A stretch of 64,000 bases of DNA from NCBI RefSeq assembly GCF_036669915.1, contig NC_089318.1, positions 23,714,725-23,778,724 of the forward strand, written 5' to 3'. Both the position numbers and the translations under genes were made by a program. The notes beneath the pieces were generated by a model, which worked only from the letters and a program-made list of their open reading frames with translations, made no database searches and had not been told where the DNA came from. Each line of letters starts with the position of its first letter. Position 1 is the first letter of the stretch. The DNA is from Pocillopora verrucosa (taxonomy: Eukaryota; Cnidaria; Anthozoa; Scleractinia; Pocilloporidae). This document shows, piece after piece, positions 12,401-24,000 of this stretch.

Positions 12401-12910
12401 GTTTCAGAAATGGTTAGGATATCCAGGTTGGTATGCTGTAAAAGTATTTTCACTTCGGGGAGGTTCTTACGGAGGCCTCGCACGTTCGAGTGACCGATGG
12501 ATACTCCTTGCTTTCCATTGTCTCTCACCACGTGAAGTGCATCAAACAGAGGGGAAGCAGGCCCCGGGTTAGGACATATGTCGCCACATAGTTGTAAATA
12601 TTCAAAGTTGAAGCTTGCATCGGAGTTGCTGTAGTAGTTGACTCTCGAATTCCTGAATCTGACTCGAGCTTTCCACACGAATCCAATATGGCGGATATTG
12701 AGTCGAAACAAAATGGATGATATCGGTTTCAAAAACCAATGATTATCCCAGCTTTGCTTGTTTACTTTGACGAGGCGCATATCTAATCCGATGTGTGCAT
12801 CTTTGCCACTTGAACATGCCAATATGTACAGAGAAAAGCCAAAAAGAAACCAAAGTATAGGCGAACTAAAAATTTTGCTTCTTCCCGCCATGATGACCGC
12901 TGACCTTCTG
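9464..12910 (-). mobile_element. Non-LTR retrotransposon (CR1/L2/jockey-like LINE), nearly full length
   Basis: The element reads on the minus strand. Its 3' end is a short tetranucleotide tail (repeated ATGT on the minus strand, about 9466-9487), a tail type seen in CR1/L2-like LINEs. One long ORF encodes endonuclease and reverse transcriptase. The 5' junction with the host transposase is not sharp; I place it between about 12900 and 12970, where two imperfect copies of a ~43-bp segment occur. No poly-A tail and no target duplication could be proved. Confidence 0.8.
9646..12891 (-). CDS. LINE ORF2: endonuclease-reverse transcriptase
   Basis: An uninterrupted frame of about 1081 residues from an ATG at 12889-12891; the frame is open further upstream, into host transposon sequence. 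In order: a hydrophobic, signal-peptide-like start (WFLFGFSLYILACSS, about residues 14-28); a GD..x..NPGP motif near residues 103-111; and an apurinic endonuclease-like domain (SNVRGLRKN, SETHL, VGGGVAIYF, AGDFNSD). A reverse transcriptase follows (ASGPDGIS, YRPISLL, FIDFQKAFDTV, GVPQGSLLGP and the catalytic YADDTTVY). A C-terminal region ends in a typical RWNSLP-like segment (RGPVIWNFVN). No stops or frameshifts are visible, so the element could be recently active. It copies its RNA into DNA at a nicked target. Clade placement within CR1/L2/jockey is uncertain. Confidence 0.88.
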   Translation of the reverse strand: MAGRSKIFSSPILWFLFGFSLYILACSSGKDAHIGLDMRLVKVNKQSWDNHWFLKPISSILFRLNIRHIGFVWKARVRFRNSRVNYYSNSDASFNFEYLQLCGDICPNPGPASPLFDALHVVRDNGKQGVSIGHSNVRGLRKNLPEVKILLQHTNLDILTISETHLTQDISDNEVNIDGYRILRRDRSHKVGGGVAIYFNISLDCVRISKYDNDGIEALWIELKAHSQRLLVGCVYRPPDVTSFFDEFNQVLSTIWMSRRNVVIAGDFNSDQLATNGNGAKFKRILQSYNFCNIIKAPTRTSAHSNTLIDLILTINTSKVSKSDVIEYCIADHKFIYVIYKLKIRNPKPFIKYVHNFKNVLENPKDFKHDLESAPWWVCSTFEDLDDITWAWNCMYNVIASSHIPLRKAKVRKNSLPWMNSEIRKEMNKRYKLLKACDGTPATNKLWVDYKSSRNKVSKMLRRVEAQYWKKKFTETKDSKSFWKTVNEATGKPKNKHIGPLRDAENKEITNDYEKAELINSYFINIGKELAEKFPEADEPHQFMYRVTPTVQVLEVNINKLKTDIKTIKINKASGPDGISSRSLAIAGTSALEGIVTVFKSSMAQSSFPNTWKIAKVNAIFKKGNPADASNYRPISLLSIPSKLLESQICNIIDTHLNSCGIKSCKQWGFSKGLSTEGMLTSMTEGWKTAIDNGLTVGAVFIDFQKAFDTVPHYILSHKLHAIGISGSLHEWLMSYLTDRCQFAEVNNCRSVTDYVRYGVPQGSLLGPRLYTIYVNDLPDHIDSGDLYMYADDTTVYCIGPNVDQVMLSLNKSLEQVLLWSIKNQLTIHPIKTEAMILSKTSFVGPIPPLHFNTGHIDLVNYTTCLGVKIDNKLTWSVHIDSVKKSFTQKVGALKRMRILPKKVLEEIYFKTIIPSVTYGISVWGNCSPSALNSLNHIHARAARIVNNLDSTMADDTCLMKSDWLPISYFYKKSVLFLLHKVYFGTTTQSICELFSKRVSSRSSRVPNQFNVIRFRSETGRNSLRYRGPVIWNFVNRLVKVPESFYSFKQILRKHVKTIDNFSFEKEATVVANRKDHFIYF

Positions 12911-13741
12911 CGAATGTGATTTCCACATGTTCCTCTCTGCTTGTGGATTCTGCAACTGTGATCTCCACATGTCTTCAATTCTATCAGGGTGTCGATCCTT
13001 AGTAACTGCAAACAGTCTCCGAGCAGCATCTTGCATTTGAACCTTAGCATGTTCTACAGCAGCCTTTTCAATTTGAATCAAGTGTTCATTGAAAGATTTC
13101 TTGGCTACTGGTGGGGGCAGATTCATCCTGGCACAAAAATCTGTTAATCCAGCCTGGCCAAGTTTCTGGGAAGCCAACACTGACCTCCTGTTGACTTCAT
13201 GTGCTCCTCCACCAACATCTCCAAGTTTCTTGCTGGTTTTCAAGTCAGTCTCATGATTACAAATTGAGCATTTCAGAAAAAGACATTCAGCAAGTCCTTC
13301 CCTCTGATAATCTCGCTAATAGAGTTTGAGAGTTGATTGGGGTTTGCGACAAGAGCTGCAAATTGCAGCTGAAGCAATACCTTCACTCAACAGAGTGGTA
13401 TCTTGCAATTTAAACCCGCTTGCAACTTGGGAAACATCTGCTGATGCGACTCTGAGTCCAACGCTTATCGACTTCTTTCGGGTCAGGGTACCTTCTTGCT
13501 CTTCAAAACTCGAAAACGAAGAATTGTGAAGTTTTGAGGCGGAAACATTCACTCTCACAGGCAAATCTTTGGTTTCACGGAGGTCAATTTCGTCTCTGGC
13601 TTCACCTTCGCCGCCGCCATCTTGATCTGCTGGCGCTTTCTTTGTCAGCTTTGGCCGTTTGTTTGCCCCATTGTGGCCACAAAAACCTTTTCTTTTTTTT
13701 CTTCTTACCGATCTAAATTTCCTTTTTCCATGTTCCACCAT
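12906..13741 (-). pseudogene. 'Mutator-like' transposase, N-terminal half, broken
   Basis: Translation from an ATG at 13741 gives a basic start, then CSSCRKPQSTLKLY, an in-frame TAG (13316-13318), then RDYQREGLAECLFLKCSICN. The frame goes on through GDVGGGAHEVNRRSVLAS, LTDFCARMNLPPPV and IEKAAVEHAK. This run is characteristic of the cnidarian transposase family annotated as a Mutator-like domain: paired CxxC motifs, then the 'EVNRRSVLA' and 'F..MNLPPP' blocks. After about 12970 the expected continuation is lost and LINE sequence takes over. The TAG replaces what is normally a Gln-like position before RDYQ. With the stop and the truncation it cannot make a full transposase. Confidence 0.75.
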
Positions 13742-14176
13742 CTCATGAAGCACAACAAGTAAAAATATTCGAAAAAAACAATCTAAATTCACCACACCAC
13801 GCTTTTGAGAAAATCGCAACTTCGAATCTTCGACAACCGCGCTGTATCATGGTTACTGCAAATGAAAATCTAGACTGGACCCTGTGAAATTTGGCTTTTA
13901 AGGACTGTGGAAACGACTTTTAGGGGACTTTTGACCCAACGCGGAGCAGAAAGTCCCATGACAACCAAAATAAACAAAGTGTAAACAAACGGTTGCTATG
14001 CATCAATAATGGACCGCTCCCCAATTAATTAGCCGTTTTAGGCGGGATTTTCAAATTTTTCAAAAAATAAGAGTGGATTTTAAAAATTGAATAGATAAGG
14101 GTCTTAGGGGGGATTGAATAAGTTTTTATGAAATTTTCGAATTTTTTCTTAAAATAAGGGTTAACTACCTCCTTAA

Positions 14177-15095
14177 GCTCAACATCACTACGTGTCTTCG
14201 CTACGATCAAGGGTGGGGAAGGTAGGGGGTCACGAAGATCCGGCGTAATCTTGGTGTCTCTTTGGGACTAAAGAAAGCCTGAACCACACCTATATAGATT
14301 CTTAACGAACCTTCGGGGAGTCGACACCAACCCCCTAGGGGAAGGAGTTGTTAAGTTCACCCAACCGCATATTCTTAACCACGCGTGTCTGAGAAGCATT
14401 CGCTAAACAAAGTACAAAGCGAGGGGTAACAAGGGCTGAAAGAGGCTAATTCCGAATTACCTTTGGCCTCGTGTTCAAAACGAGGCCTGATGCTCATCCA
14501 TTCGTATGAAATGAGTATAATTTGCATGTGATTGAAAACTTATAATCACAGAAGAGGCTAAGCACCAGGGCTCACTTTGAGAACGGGCCAAAGGTAACTC
14601 GGAAATTGCCAATTGAACATCACTTAATCACTTTACCAGCTTTAATAAGAAAAAGTTGTTTTGAGTTGCACGTAATAAAATCAATCAGATGGGTTTGAGC
14701 AGCTCCTTTTACAAAGCTACTTTGTTCTGTCTACAATGTGCCCGATTTCGCAGAATCGTTATGTCAGTACTGCTGACTGTACGGCTATTAAACTTTTGAT
14801 ACTATTTCCTACAGAAAATACAAGCGAAGCGTTACTCCTTAAGCCCTCAGTACGTTTTCGTAGGACGTTATTTCTAAGAATTTGGTTATCGATCAATTTC
14901 CCGCACTCGGGGATGACTTGCTCTCTTGTTACTTCTCTAGATGCTTAACAACGCGCAGATGCTGTGATGAGAAAATCCCTTCCGATCAGAGAAATGCGAG
15001 GGTCTGCGTACTAGAGAAAATGTCTTAGTCCCAGTCAATTTTCCATCCAAATAATTTTTCGAAGCACATCTAATGATCTTGTTAATTCTCCATTC
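14177..15095. other. Intergenic sequence downstream of AREL1, with one MITE
   Basis: No coding sequence recognised between the TTAA transposon and the AREL1 stop codon, apart from the foldback element at 14445-14609. The right part is presumably AREL1 3' UTR. Confidence 0.5.
14445..14609. mobile_element. ~165-bp MITE with imperfect ~45-bp terminal inverted repeats
   Basis: The left arm (14445 on, containing attacctttggcc) and the right arm (to 14609, containing ggccaaaggtaa) are inverted copies over about 45 nt with a few mismatches and one gap. The middle is AT-rich and non-coding. This is the form of a small non-autonomous foldback transposon. Confidence 0.65.
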
Positions 15096-18000
15096 TTACG
15101 CAAAACCAAATCCTTCGCTTCCCTCGTTTATTGCAAGTAAAAGTTTCTTCTGCATCTCTTTGAAGGACGAGTAGGAGGGTAAACAGAGCTGGTTAAAACT
15201 ACAAACAAGAAAAGGTTCTTAGAGTAAAAAACTGTTCATTCTTGACCATCCTGTAAAAAGATTTATTTTGGGCGTTTGATAAAGTAAATTGGCCACGGTA
15301 AAAGAGTTTCAAAGCTGACGTCTCAAGCGTTAGCCCTATGTCAGAGCGAGTGGAGGAATTGTGGGTTGTGTATGTGTTTATATGCAGAAAATGGTGCTAT
15401 GCTACTGGTGGGATATTTTTTCAACGTTATGAATGAAAGGACAAGTTTTACATCGCACACAAGCGCATTTGAAAATTCCGAGGTAGTCATTAGTTTGTAA
15501 TGAACTTCCGTCCAAGAAGTTGCCTATATTTTGGTCACGTTTGATGTAATAAGCGGAAGTTGCGAAAAGATCTATCTGCATATCGGGCCCAAACGATCCA
15601 TTAAGATTACTGATCTCTTCACGCCTGGGCCGAGCGTTCCCAGGGTCCTCTCCGTCAAGCTAAGTAGCGGATTGTAGACTGTACTTACCAAGTATGTGCT
15701 GTGGGAAGTGCGTTTGTAAATGGAGCGTACGAGATCTGTATTTGGGGAGAGAGTTCAACAAATCCCCCAGGGGGAAGTTGAGAAGAACCTGTGATAAACT
15801 GCACCAGTCGAGCAAGCTCTTCTTGAGTAAAACTTGTCACAATCGTCCAAAACCACTCCAAAGTCTGAATAAGAAAAAAAGCTTTATGAATTGTAGTTAG
15901 AACTAAAAAAATACCCTCGCCACTATGTCCGCGCCGTTTGGGCCGCTACACTTTCATCCGTCGATTTCTTTATCGGGCCCCCTCATATCATCCCGAAAAC
16001 TGCGGGCTATTCTGCAAACAAGTACTACGTCGCGACAGAATTACGAGACGAAACGGCTCTGAGCTGTGAAAGAAATTATCAACATTTTGAAAAATTTAAG
16101 AATAGGTATCCCTAGTTCTTGATTCCCATTGCTCCTGATTGGTCTGGAGCACTCGCGTCATGCACCCTCTCAACCAGTAAGATGCAAGACTAGAACCAAC
16201 AGTGACTTGATCATTCGCGTTTTTCTGCGCTTCAGGCAGTTTGTTCCTTTAATTGATCATTAGTAACAGCGCTCTAACTACCCAAGTAATGACTAAAGTT
16301 AGCTTTACCTTTCTAAATGGTGCCATATCATGCGTAACAGTATGATTGTTTTGGAAATCTGTAACACTGATGTTTCCAGTCCCACACATCAAAAGCTGCG
16401 GAATACAGAGAAAATGAAACGGATACGCAACTAAAACTGACCCAGAAAAATATAACCAAATTTAAAATGAAAACCCGTTGAAGAGTATTGGTCACAGGGC
16501 ACATTACCTCCAGCTCATATTCATCGAACACACTCAGCAGACTGTCTGGTACAATTTCATTCAAACCTACCCAAAAAAGAGAAATTACTGATTAACTTCC
16601 TAGTCGCGCCTCATTGACATTGACCAATGTTCCTTGGTCATGAATACCAATTTTTGCTTGGAGTTTGTACGAATTGCATATCTCTGTCACGTGAGAAATG
16701 ACCCCGTAGTCTTTTGGTTTTTTGGGTCGCCGTGTTGAAATAAACGTTTGAACTCTGCTCTGTCTAAGAACTTAAAATTGGAGTCAAATCACCAAAAGAT
16801 GTCCCCTAGTTTATATTTTTCTTTCTTCTATTAGCCTCGGGAAATTGCATAATCAATCTCGTTCCCAGATTCCCTCCTTCTTCCCGCCCAAGGAAGAGGA
16901 GAGACCCTGGGACAAAGTAGGTGCATAAACAACTATTGAAAATACCACGCAAAGAATGGAGTGGACTAATGGACCATGAGTAGACTGAAAAAATACTTAA
17001 TGACGAGGCGTAAAGTCCTTTTTAATCGTACCTTTCACAAAAGCTTCAATCTCCTGTTTAACAGAGGTTGCAAGACGATACTGAGCCAATAAGTCCAGAT
17101 ATTCTTTCTTGTTCGATTCTGTGACTGGTATCTGAGCTCCACCTGGTTTTAACTCCTCCAACTAAGGGTTGAAAAGAAATTAACTTCAGCTGATGAGAAC
17201 TGTTTAAGAAGCCAATCTATAAGTATGTTACCACTTTACTTGACATCTCCAAAAAGGAAGGTTTCGACAACACTGATGCAAGTAGCATGCTGGAATCCGT
17301 TCCCATATGATTCCAACTTACAGCCAAGCTCACCTAAAGGTTGTCCTGAGCTCAAATGGTAGAGCATCTGGACTACGAAAATCGGGAGATCTGAGCTTTG
17401 GATACTCGAAATATACAAGTATAATCACCAAAGGTTGCAAAAAACACTCAAGAGAAAGAAAAGTAAGAGATGAGATGTTTAAGAATTCGAAGGACCTTTA
17501 TCCCACCTTCTCTAAGCGCCCCTGCTGATCGTACTCCTCCTCTGCAAATACTAGTGTCAAGTCCTCCGGGTCATTCTCCTCGATGAATTTGATTTTGCTC
17601 CGATAGAAGTCCTTGTCATCAATCTCGAAGTACTTTTTTGTGGATTGAAAAATAATTATCGGTTGAAAAATGTTTACACAAAATATTGAACATGGATCAG
17701 AAAAATGTAACGGCTTTTTAATTAAATACAAATTCTGTCACAGTCTGTGCATTCTCCTTTGCAAATGTTCTTATGATGTCCCGGAAAGCTAGAGCATTGC
17801 TTGACATCAAAAGAGCGGCTGAGAAGGTAACCGGCGAAAGTTGAAGCGATCAGCGGTTAATGTGCGACAGCGCCTAAGAGAAACTGTCATCGTTGCCATT
17901 AGGCTCCTGAGAAGGACACAATATATCTTGAAAAATGAAACGTAAATACCCCAAAATTTTTGTTAAAATAGTTCTAATTCATTCGCCCCTGGCTAATAAT

Positions 18001-21000
18001 CGTAAGTTTCTACACGTGTTTGTATTTTCCTCAGCGACCGAAAAAAAAAGACTCCTACAAAGGCGCCAAGTAGAATGAACTTGTTTAAAACTGAAATGCG
18101 TCAAACCAGATTTTTGTCTCGGATTGCTCGTCTGTTCAAAAATTGTTCCACATAACTATTTTTTAAAAATATTACTTGGAAAAACTTTGTTGTCTTACCC
18201 TGTAACTTACACGAAGACCAAGTAGCTGAGCAAGGAATGATCTGCTAAATCGCGCTTTCACATTTAATCTCCGTGTTGATCCCATAGCGGACTCGTACAA
18301 GCATTTTCCCACGATGCGTCCGGCGAACTCGTAAAATTTAACTTTCAAATGAGCAGGTCTCCGCGGATTCGGATGAACCTTGAACACACAAAAAAGGAAC
18401 AATGAACATCATAATTCTTTCTACCGGCGCCGAAAACTAACTATTTTCTTAAAATTGTTCTCCTCAAAACATTTTAGACAGGCTGTGGCGTGGTAGGACC
18501 TTTGATCCTGAGTTCAGAGCACTGCTACCCTGACGGGCTCATCGTGTCGTGATCTTTGGAAAGACCCCTTCAACCTGACATTGAGAGTCTGGCGTGGAAA
18601 GAGAGGGAGCATTATGCAGGTTGTACTCCAACTTGCTCCATGCAGTACAGACCAAAACTCGATGGTAGTTGTGAATTACAAGGCTGCTCCTTTACAATAA
18701 AGCAATACAGAGCACCAAACACTCCTGCACTCACCAGAGCTTGAGGATCATCAGCGTCGAAGCGACTGAAGAATCCAGCTTCGTGAGAAAACAGCGCCTT
18801 GCATAACAACTCAAACCATTCACGCCGCAAGCCACCCCAGTCAACACCTTGAAAAGTAAAAGAGACAAACATGGTTTTAAATATAATTACCAGTTCTACT
18901 CTGATCTGAGACTAAGTTATCTTATATTCCACAACAAGTAGCTTCAAAATAACAGCGTGAAAAAAATTATCATAACCTACCTGGTTCGTCTTTAAACGTG
19001 ATTTTAAAATATTTTAACCAGTCGCTGGAATAGAATGTCTTCATTGTGGCTTGATAGGACTACGGGGAAAGAACACGCGCTATTTAGCACTGAATAATAA
19101 AAAATAATATCTAGCAATCGCACGTTAGTTTATTGGGTTGAATCTCACGTCGTCAAAGAAAGTTTCTGTGACGACGTGAGATTCAACCCAATGACGTGCT
19201 GATTTTAGGATCTACGACTGACTCGCACCACGAACAGAGAAACAAGCGATGCAGAGAGGATCTCTAAATACCTTGGCATTCATATTCGGACAAACTCGCT
19301 CAAAAAAAAGGGCAAGGGATGAGTTTCCTCCTCAGATTATTTTCGTTCCATTGCATTTTAATCAACGTAGCTCGTTGTGCTAAACTTACACTCTCCAAGA
19401 GTTTACGTCGATCTATCTTTAACTTCACTTCACCCGTTTTTCGCCCGTGGTAGTTGAGTAATTCACGATAAAAGAATTCCTGTTTGTCTTTGAAGCTCTC
19501 TGACCCTCCTGTGAAAGAAAGTTAAAATGAAAGTTATGGTGAAGAGATTACTTAAAATTTTAATCTTGGAAAGCATGGAAAAATTGAGGAAACTGTAAAT
19601 GCCTTACTGCACTACAAAAGATCTGCAATCAAATTGTCACAAGATATTACTATTACAAAGCAACGTCGTCTTAGAACGTCACGGAACTACACCTTATTAT
19701 AAGTAGGTGTATATGTTATCTAGTGGCTGAGTGGTGCTCATAGTGAAAAAGTGTGGTCAATATTAGACAACGGCTTTAAAGGACACTAGGAAAAATCTCT
19801 GTGTTGATAGACAGATAAAGGAATTTTTAATTGACTGTCGAGCCGGTTAATCTTGGATTGAGTTGGTTTTAATTCACTTTGTTCAACGATTGGTCTAGAA
19901 AAATTGCGCCACCTTCTCAACCAATCAAATGAAAAACTGCCAACAATCACTCATTAGAAAAGCGCTCTACTACACATCCTTTCCAATCCTGGTCAATCTT
20001 CTCCCCGCCACTGTTTTGGTTTTTTTTTTTTTTCGCTATTTTTGATGTTTTCTTATCTTACCAAACTAATATTTTGTAATTTTCCTCGGCTGAAGAGACA
20101 GTTCGCGCGTTGCGACTATAACAACATCGTCGATCATCTGTTCAACTGACCTATTTTCGTGAGCAAAAGTCTTGAGAAGGTCGCCACCAATACATTTCTT
20201 TCTTTGCACATCACAGTTATCGGAGGCTGCGAACCATCGTCTACAGTAAACGCTGGATAATCGACACTACGGTCAGGGGGATGCAGAATAATCTGAGGGA
20301 GGAGTGGGTACATAAAATATTTAGTTTCCCGTATTTTGCATAATCAATTATAAACAAGAAAAGTTCCTCTAAATATCAATATGACGAAACAAATACAAGC
20401 ATTTTAGAAGTTTTGCACGAGTAATAGAAAACCTTTTGTGGAGAGATGAAAAGAGGGATCTTGATTCAAGTTAAAAGTGTTGTAAGAAAGATGATTTACT
20501 CTTTTAAAGGCCTTTCCACTTAAGAACAAAAATGGTTGCTATCAAAATATCACTTGTAAGTCATAGAGGATAAAAAACACAACTAAAACAACATACCTTT
20601 GTTGTGGGCCGAACTCGGAATCCATACAATCTGTGTGGAATAATCCTCATGTAAAATTCTTTGATTTGTAATTGCTACAAAATTAATGAAAAAAATTTGA
20701 AAAACAGCTCCTTTAAGATATTGTTGTTTGAATGAAGCAAAGAAAAACAAAAGCCCACCTTTTTAGAGATGTAACAGTAGACTTTGCGAGACTTTTTCAG
20801 GCCATTGATATTCAATCCAGTTATAGCAATAGAAGCTTGTTCAAAATTACTGGATGGTCTTCTTGCCCCAGAGGGCATGTTGGCTGTAGCAGGGGTACTT
20901 GAGCCAGAAGATGCTGCTGGAGATGTATCATCGTTCACCAGAAGATATGCTTCATACCATACATTCCAACATTTATTCTTTATATTCTTGTTGACATGTT

Positions 21001-24000
21001 CAGCATCTTTAGCTAAATATATGTATAAAGGAAAGCAAAAACCAAAACATTTATTGAGATTTCTCATAAAATACCACAAGCAAGGGATATTGAAACAGGT
21101 GATTTTACATGTATCAGAGAGGGACTCAAACTGAAAAAGAATTGGTCCTTTTCAAACTACAGCACTCACTCTTAATCACATGACAAAGTAGGAGATAAAA
21201 CAAATTCTCAAAACACTAAACAAATAAATTTTTAAGAAAATTCTGTGACACCTCTTGAAAAGCAGCAAATTGGCTGTCTTGCAATACAATCTAATAATGG
21301 CTGGCCACGCAGCCCAGCCATCATTAAACAAATCATTTAAAAATTTCTGAAAGTTGAATGCTGGACTATGCAACGTAATCCTTGTTTTTATTTCTTAGAT
21401 GGTGTGATATAAATTATTACAACACTATACAAACTGAACAAAACAGGTAGCAAACACATATTTTGCTCTTACGATTGAGGGAAATGACACTAAGCTTTCC
21501 TTGATTCAGTGTAACTCCATTATATTTAACAACTGCATTGAAACATCCTTCATCATCCAGCTTTATGTGGAGGACATTATTCTTGTCAAATCCATCTGGT
21601 AGAATCACAAGTTCAGGGTCTGTCTTTTCACTGCTTCCAATCTGACAAAACAATTAAAATATAAATGTGTCAACTTGTAGAGATAAATCCAGGAGCTTTA
21701 CACACATTAAAAAATTCACCACCCTACTAACATTTATACAGTCAATCGAAAAAATCATGTCCATGCTAAAACAAATTACTTTCTACTTTAACAGTGTATA
21801 TATTGCCATATTATTCACCAATTAAAAGCCTGTTTTTCACAAATGCCATCTATCTAACCTATAAATATTAGTTGTAACTTAAGTACTTACACTCAAGTGG
21901 CAATTCTGTCTCCTACCTCAGTTATTTCCACACAGTAGGAGTGAACATCTTGAACTGAAAGAGGACAGACATTCCCAAACTTGTCACGAGCCTCAACAGT
22001 GAGAGGAGTATATATCCCTTGCTGCACCTCAAGCAGTGAGCTGCCTTCTAGAATACTGCATTTGGATGGATCAACCACACCTGTCAATTAGTAACATCAC
22101 AAATTAAATGCAATTGCAAACCAATTTAGAATCCAATGAACAAAGAGGAAGAGTACTATTGGCTACCCCTTAAATTTGTCACATTTTCTGGACAGTATCT
22201 AACTACCTCCTGGGTGGATAGAGGCACTGTCAGAGAGAATCATGCTCCACACACAAAACCCAATAACCAGTGTAGCGTTAGAATCTGGACATTTCAATCC
22301 AGAGCCCAGCATATCAACATATTGCTGTAGCTTCTCCCATGCCCAAAAACACCCTTTTAGTTAATTTATCTAAGGATACAGAACCTGGTAAAAATGTTTT
22401 TGTAAATGGACTGTCCCTGATTGGTTTTCCCTTCACCAGAACAGATATTTTATAGGCTCCAGCCTCTCGGACAGTAAAGGAAACTCTCATGGCATTCCCA
22501 TCTCTCCATTTTTCACCACCATATTCCCGTGATGACACAATGAAGTTGTTGTTGTGCATTATTTCAACTAGGATGTAATCTTCTTTTGATACAGAATATG
22601 GAGTGGCATTCATTCTGTAAAACTAAAAGAAAACAGACAAGGCAAGAGTTAGTAATAATTTCCCAGTCTAATGTAGTTCTCCTTTTTCCTTTCACCTCCA
22701 CTGTAAGAGTTTTTCTTGCTTATTAATAAGTAATAAACTTATCAAGTGCAAAATATAAACCAAAAAAAAAGTCTTTAGCTAGTCTGATATGGTAGTGAAT
22801 TATTGAATAATGTACCATAGTATTCCTCTTCACAAATGTGTAACATACCTATTAAGTAGCTAGACAGCTATATCACAGAATGATTTCAAGTTGCAAGACT
22901 CCACGAAAGTACAAGGTCTTGCACAACAGCAGCTTTTGAGAGGTCTACATGTGATCTAGCACTGATAATATTTATGTCAGATTCCTTACAGACCTTTCGC
23001 CAGCTTGTTTTGCAAAAGACATTAAACTTACTTGCAAGCAAAAAAAAATATCACTAATAATATAAAGGCCTGTCATAAACACCACAAAATAAGGCTGGAA
23101 ATATAAATCTCATTAAACTAACTCTTTTATACATATTGCAATTTCAACAAATACCTTGAGGATAAATGACATTGATTCACCCACAATATGGGGATCTTCC
23201 CACTCCCAAATAACTTTTGTAAATGAAGGCTCAAGGGCTAAGCCAAGAACATATCCAAAGAAACTAGACTTGTGTTGCTGACTTCTGGATTTGATTCTAG
23301 AGAATCCAACACTGAGACATACCAAGAGTGCTATGCTGCCAACCATGACAAGAAGCACTCTACCTATAAATGGAGATACAGTCATTTTATTAGTCACCCA
23401 TCCTAACAACCTTAAATCATTTGGGTTCTGTTAAACATGGAAAAAACTAATAAGTTTCCCAAATGGTAACAAAAAGTTCAGGCCTTTCCTCTCCTTGGGG
23501 AAAAAAAAGACTTTAAATATTTTTTACACCTAAGCACATACTACAATTTAAGAAGCCATCTCATGGTAAGGAATGTTCTTATCAAATTATGACTTAGTAA
23601 TGTAAGTGAACTGAGTAGTTCACTGTTCTTGGAAATTCATCTTGTCTAACAGAAGTATCAACATCAAGAGTTTGTAGATTTAATTTTTGCAAATCCTTAG
23701 ATTGTCATTGGTCCACAAAAGTTAGTTTCTGCAAAAAAATCCAGAAATAAAAAAGGGAAAAACCTAAGATTTGCCATCTCTGGTGCAATTATAGCTCCAA
23801 AGGAGTAAGCTGTTTACTCCATCATGTTCATTTGTTTGTCCTTTGGACTCTGACTGTTATGAGTTCTCTGTCACTAAGACTTAGAGTGTGCTGTAACTCA
23901 ACATCTCAAGTAATACAAGCTGAGAATGTAGCATTTCTATGTTGATATACCATTACTACTGCTTGACCATGAAATTGGAAAAAAAGAAATAGTTTTCAGA

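Larger units (their letters stand above)
8744..14176 (-). mobile_element. TTAA-flanked DNA transposon with nested LINE
   Basis: The outer ends are a perfect 25-bp inverted repeat, 8744-8768 against 14152-14176, counting the TTAA at each end. TTAA is the likely target duplication, so the element proper is 8748-14172. Just inside the right end, on the minus strand, lies a broken transposase (12906-13741) of the 'Mutator-like transposase domain' type common in cnidarians. The middle is occupied by a LINE in the same orientation. Only about 0.7 kb of the transposon remains on the left of the LINE, so most of the transposase C-terminal half is missing. TTAA duplications are typical of Kolobok and piggyBac rather than classic Mutator elements, so I favour a Kolobok-type element; superfamily placement is inference. 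Confidence 0.72.

Noticed and set aside
17334-17410. tRNA gene candidate in AREL1 intron
   Set aside because: The B box is degenerate and there is no closed cloverleaf; it is duplicated with the segment.
20784-21134. 116-codon plus-strand ORF
   Set aside because: Antisense to the AREL1 exon at 20759-21012.
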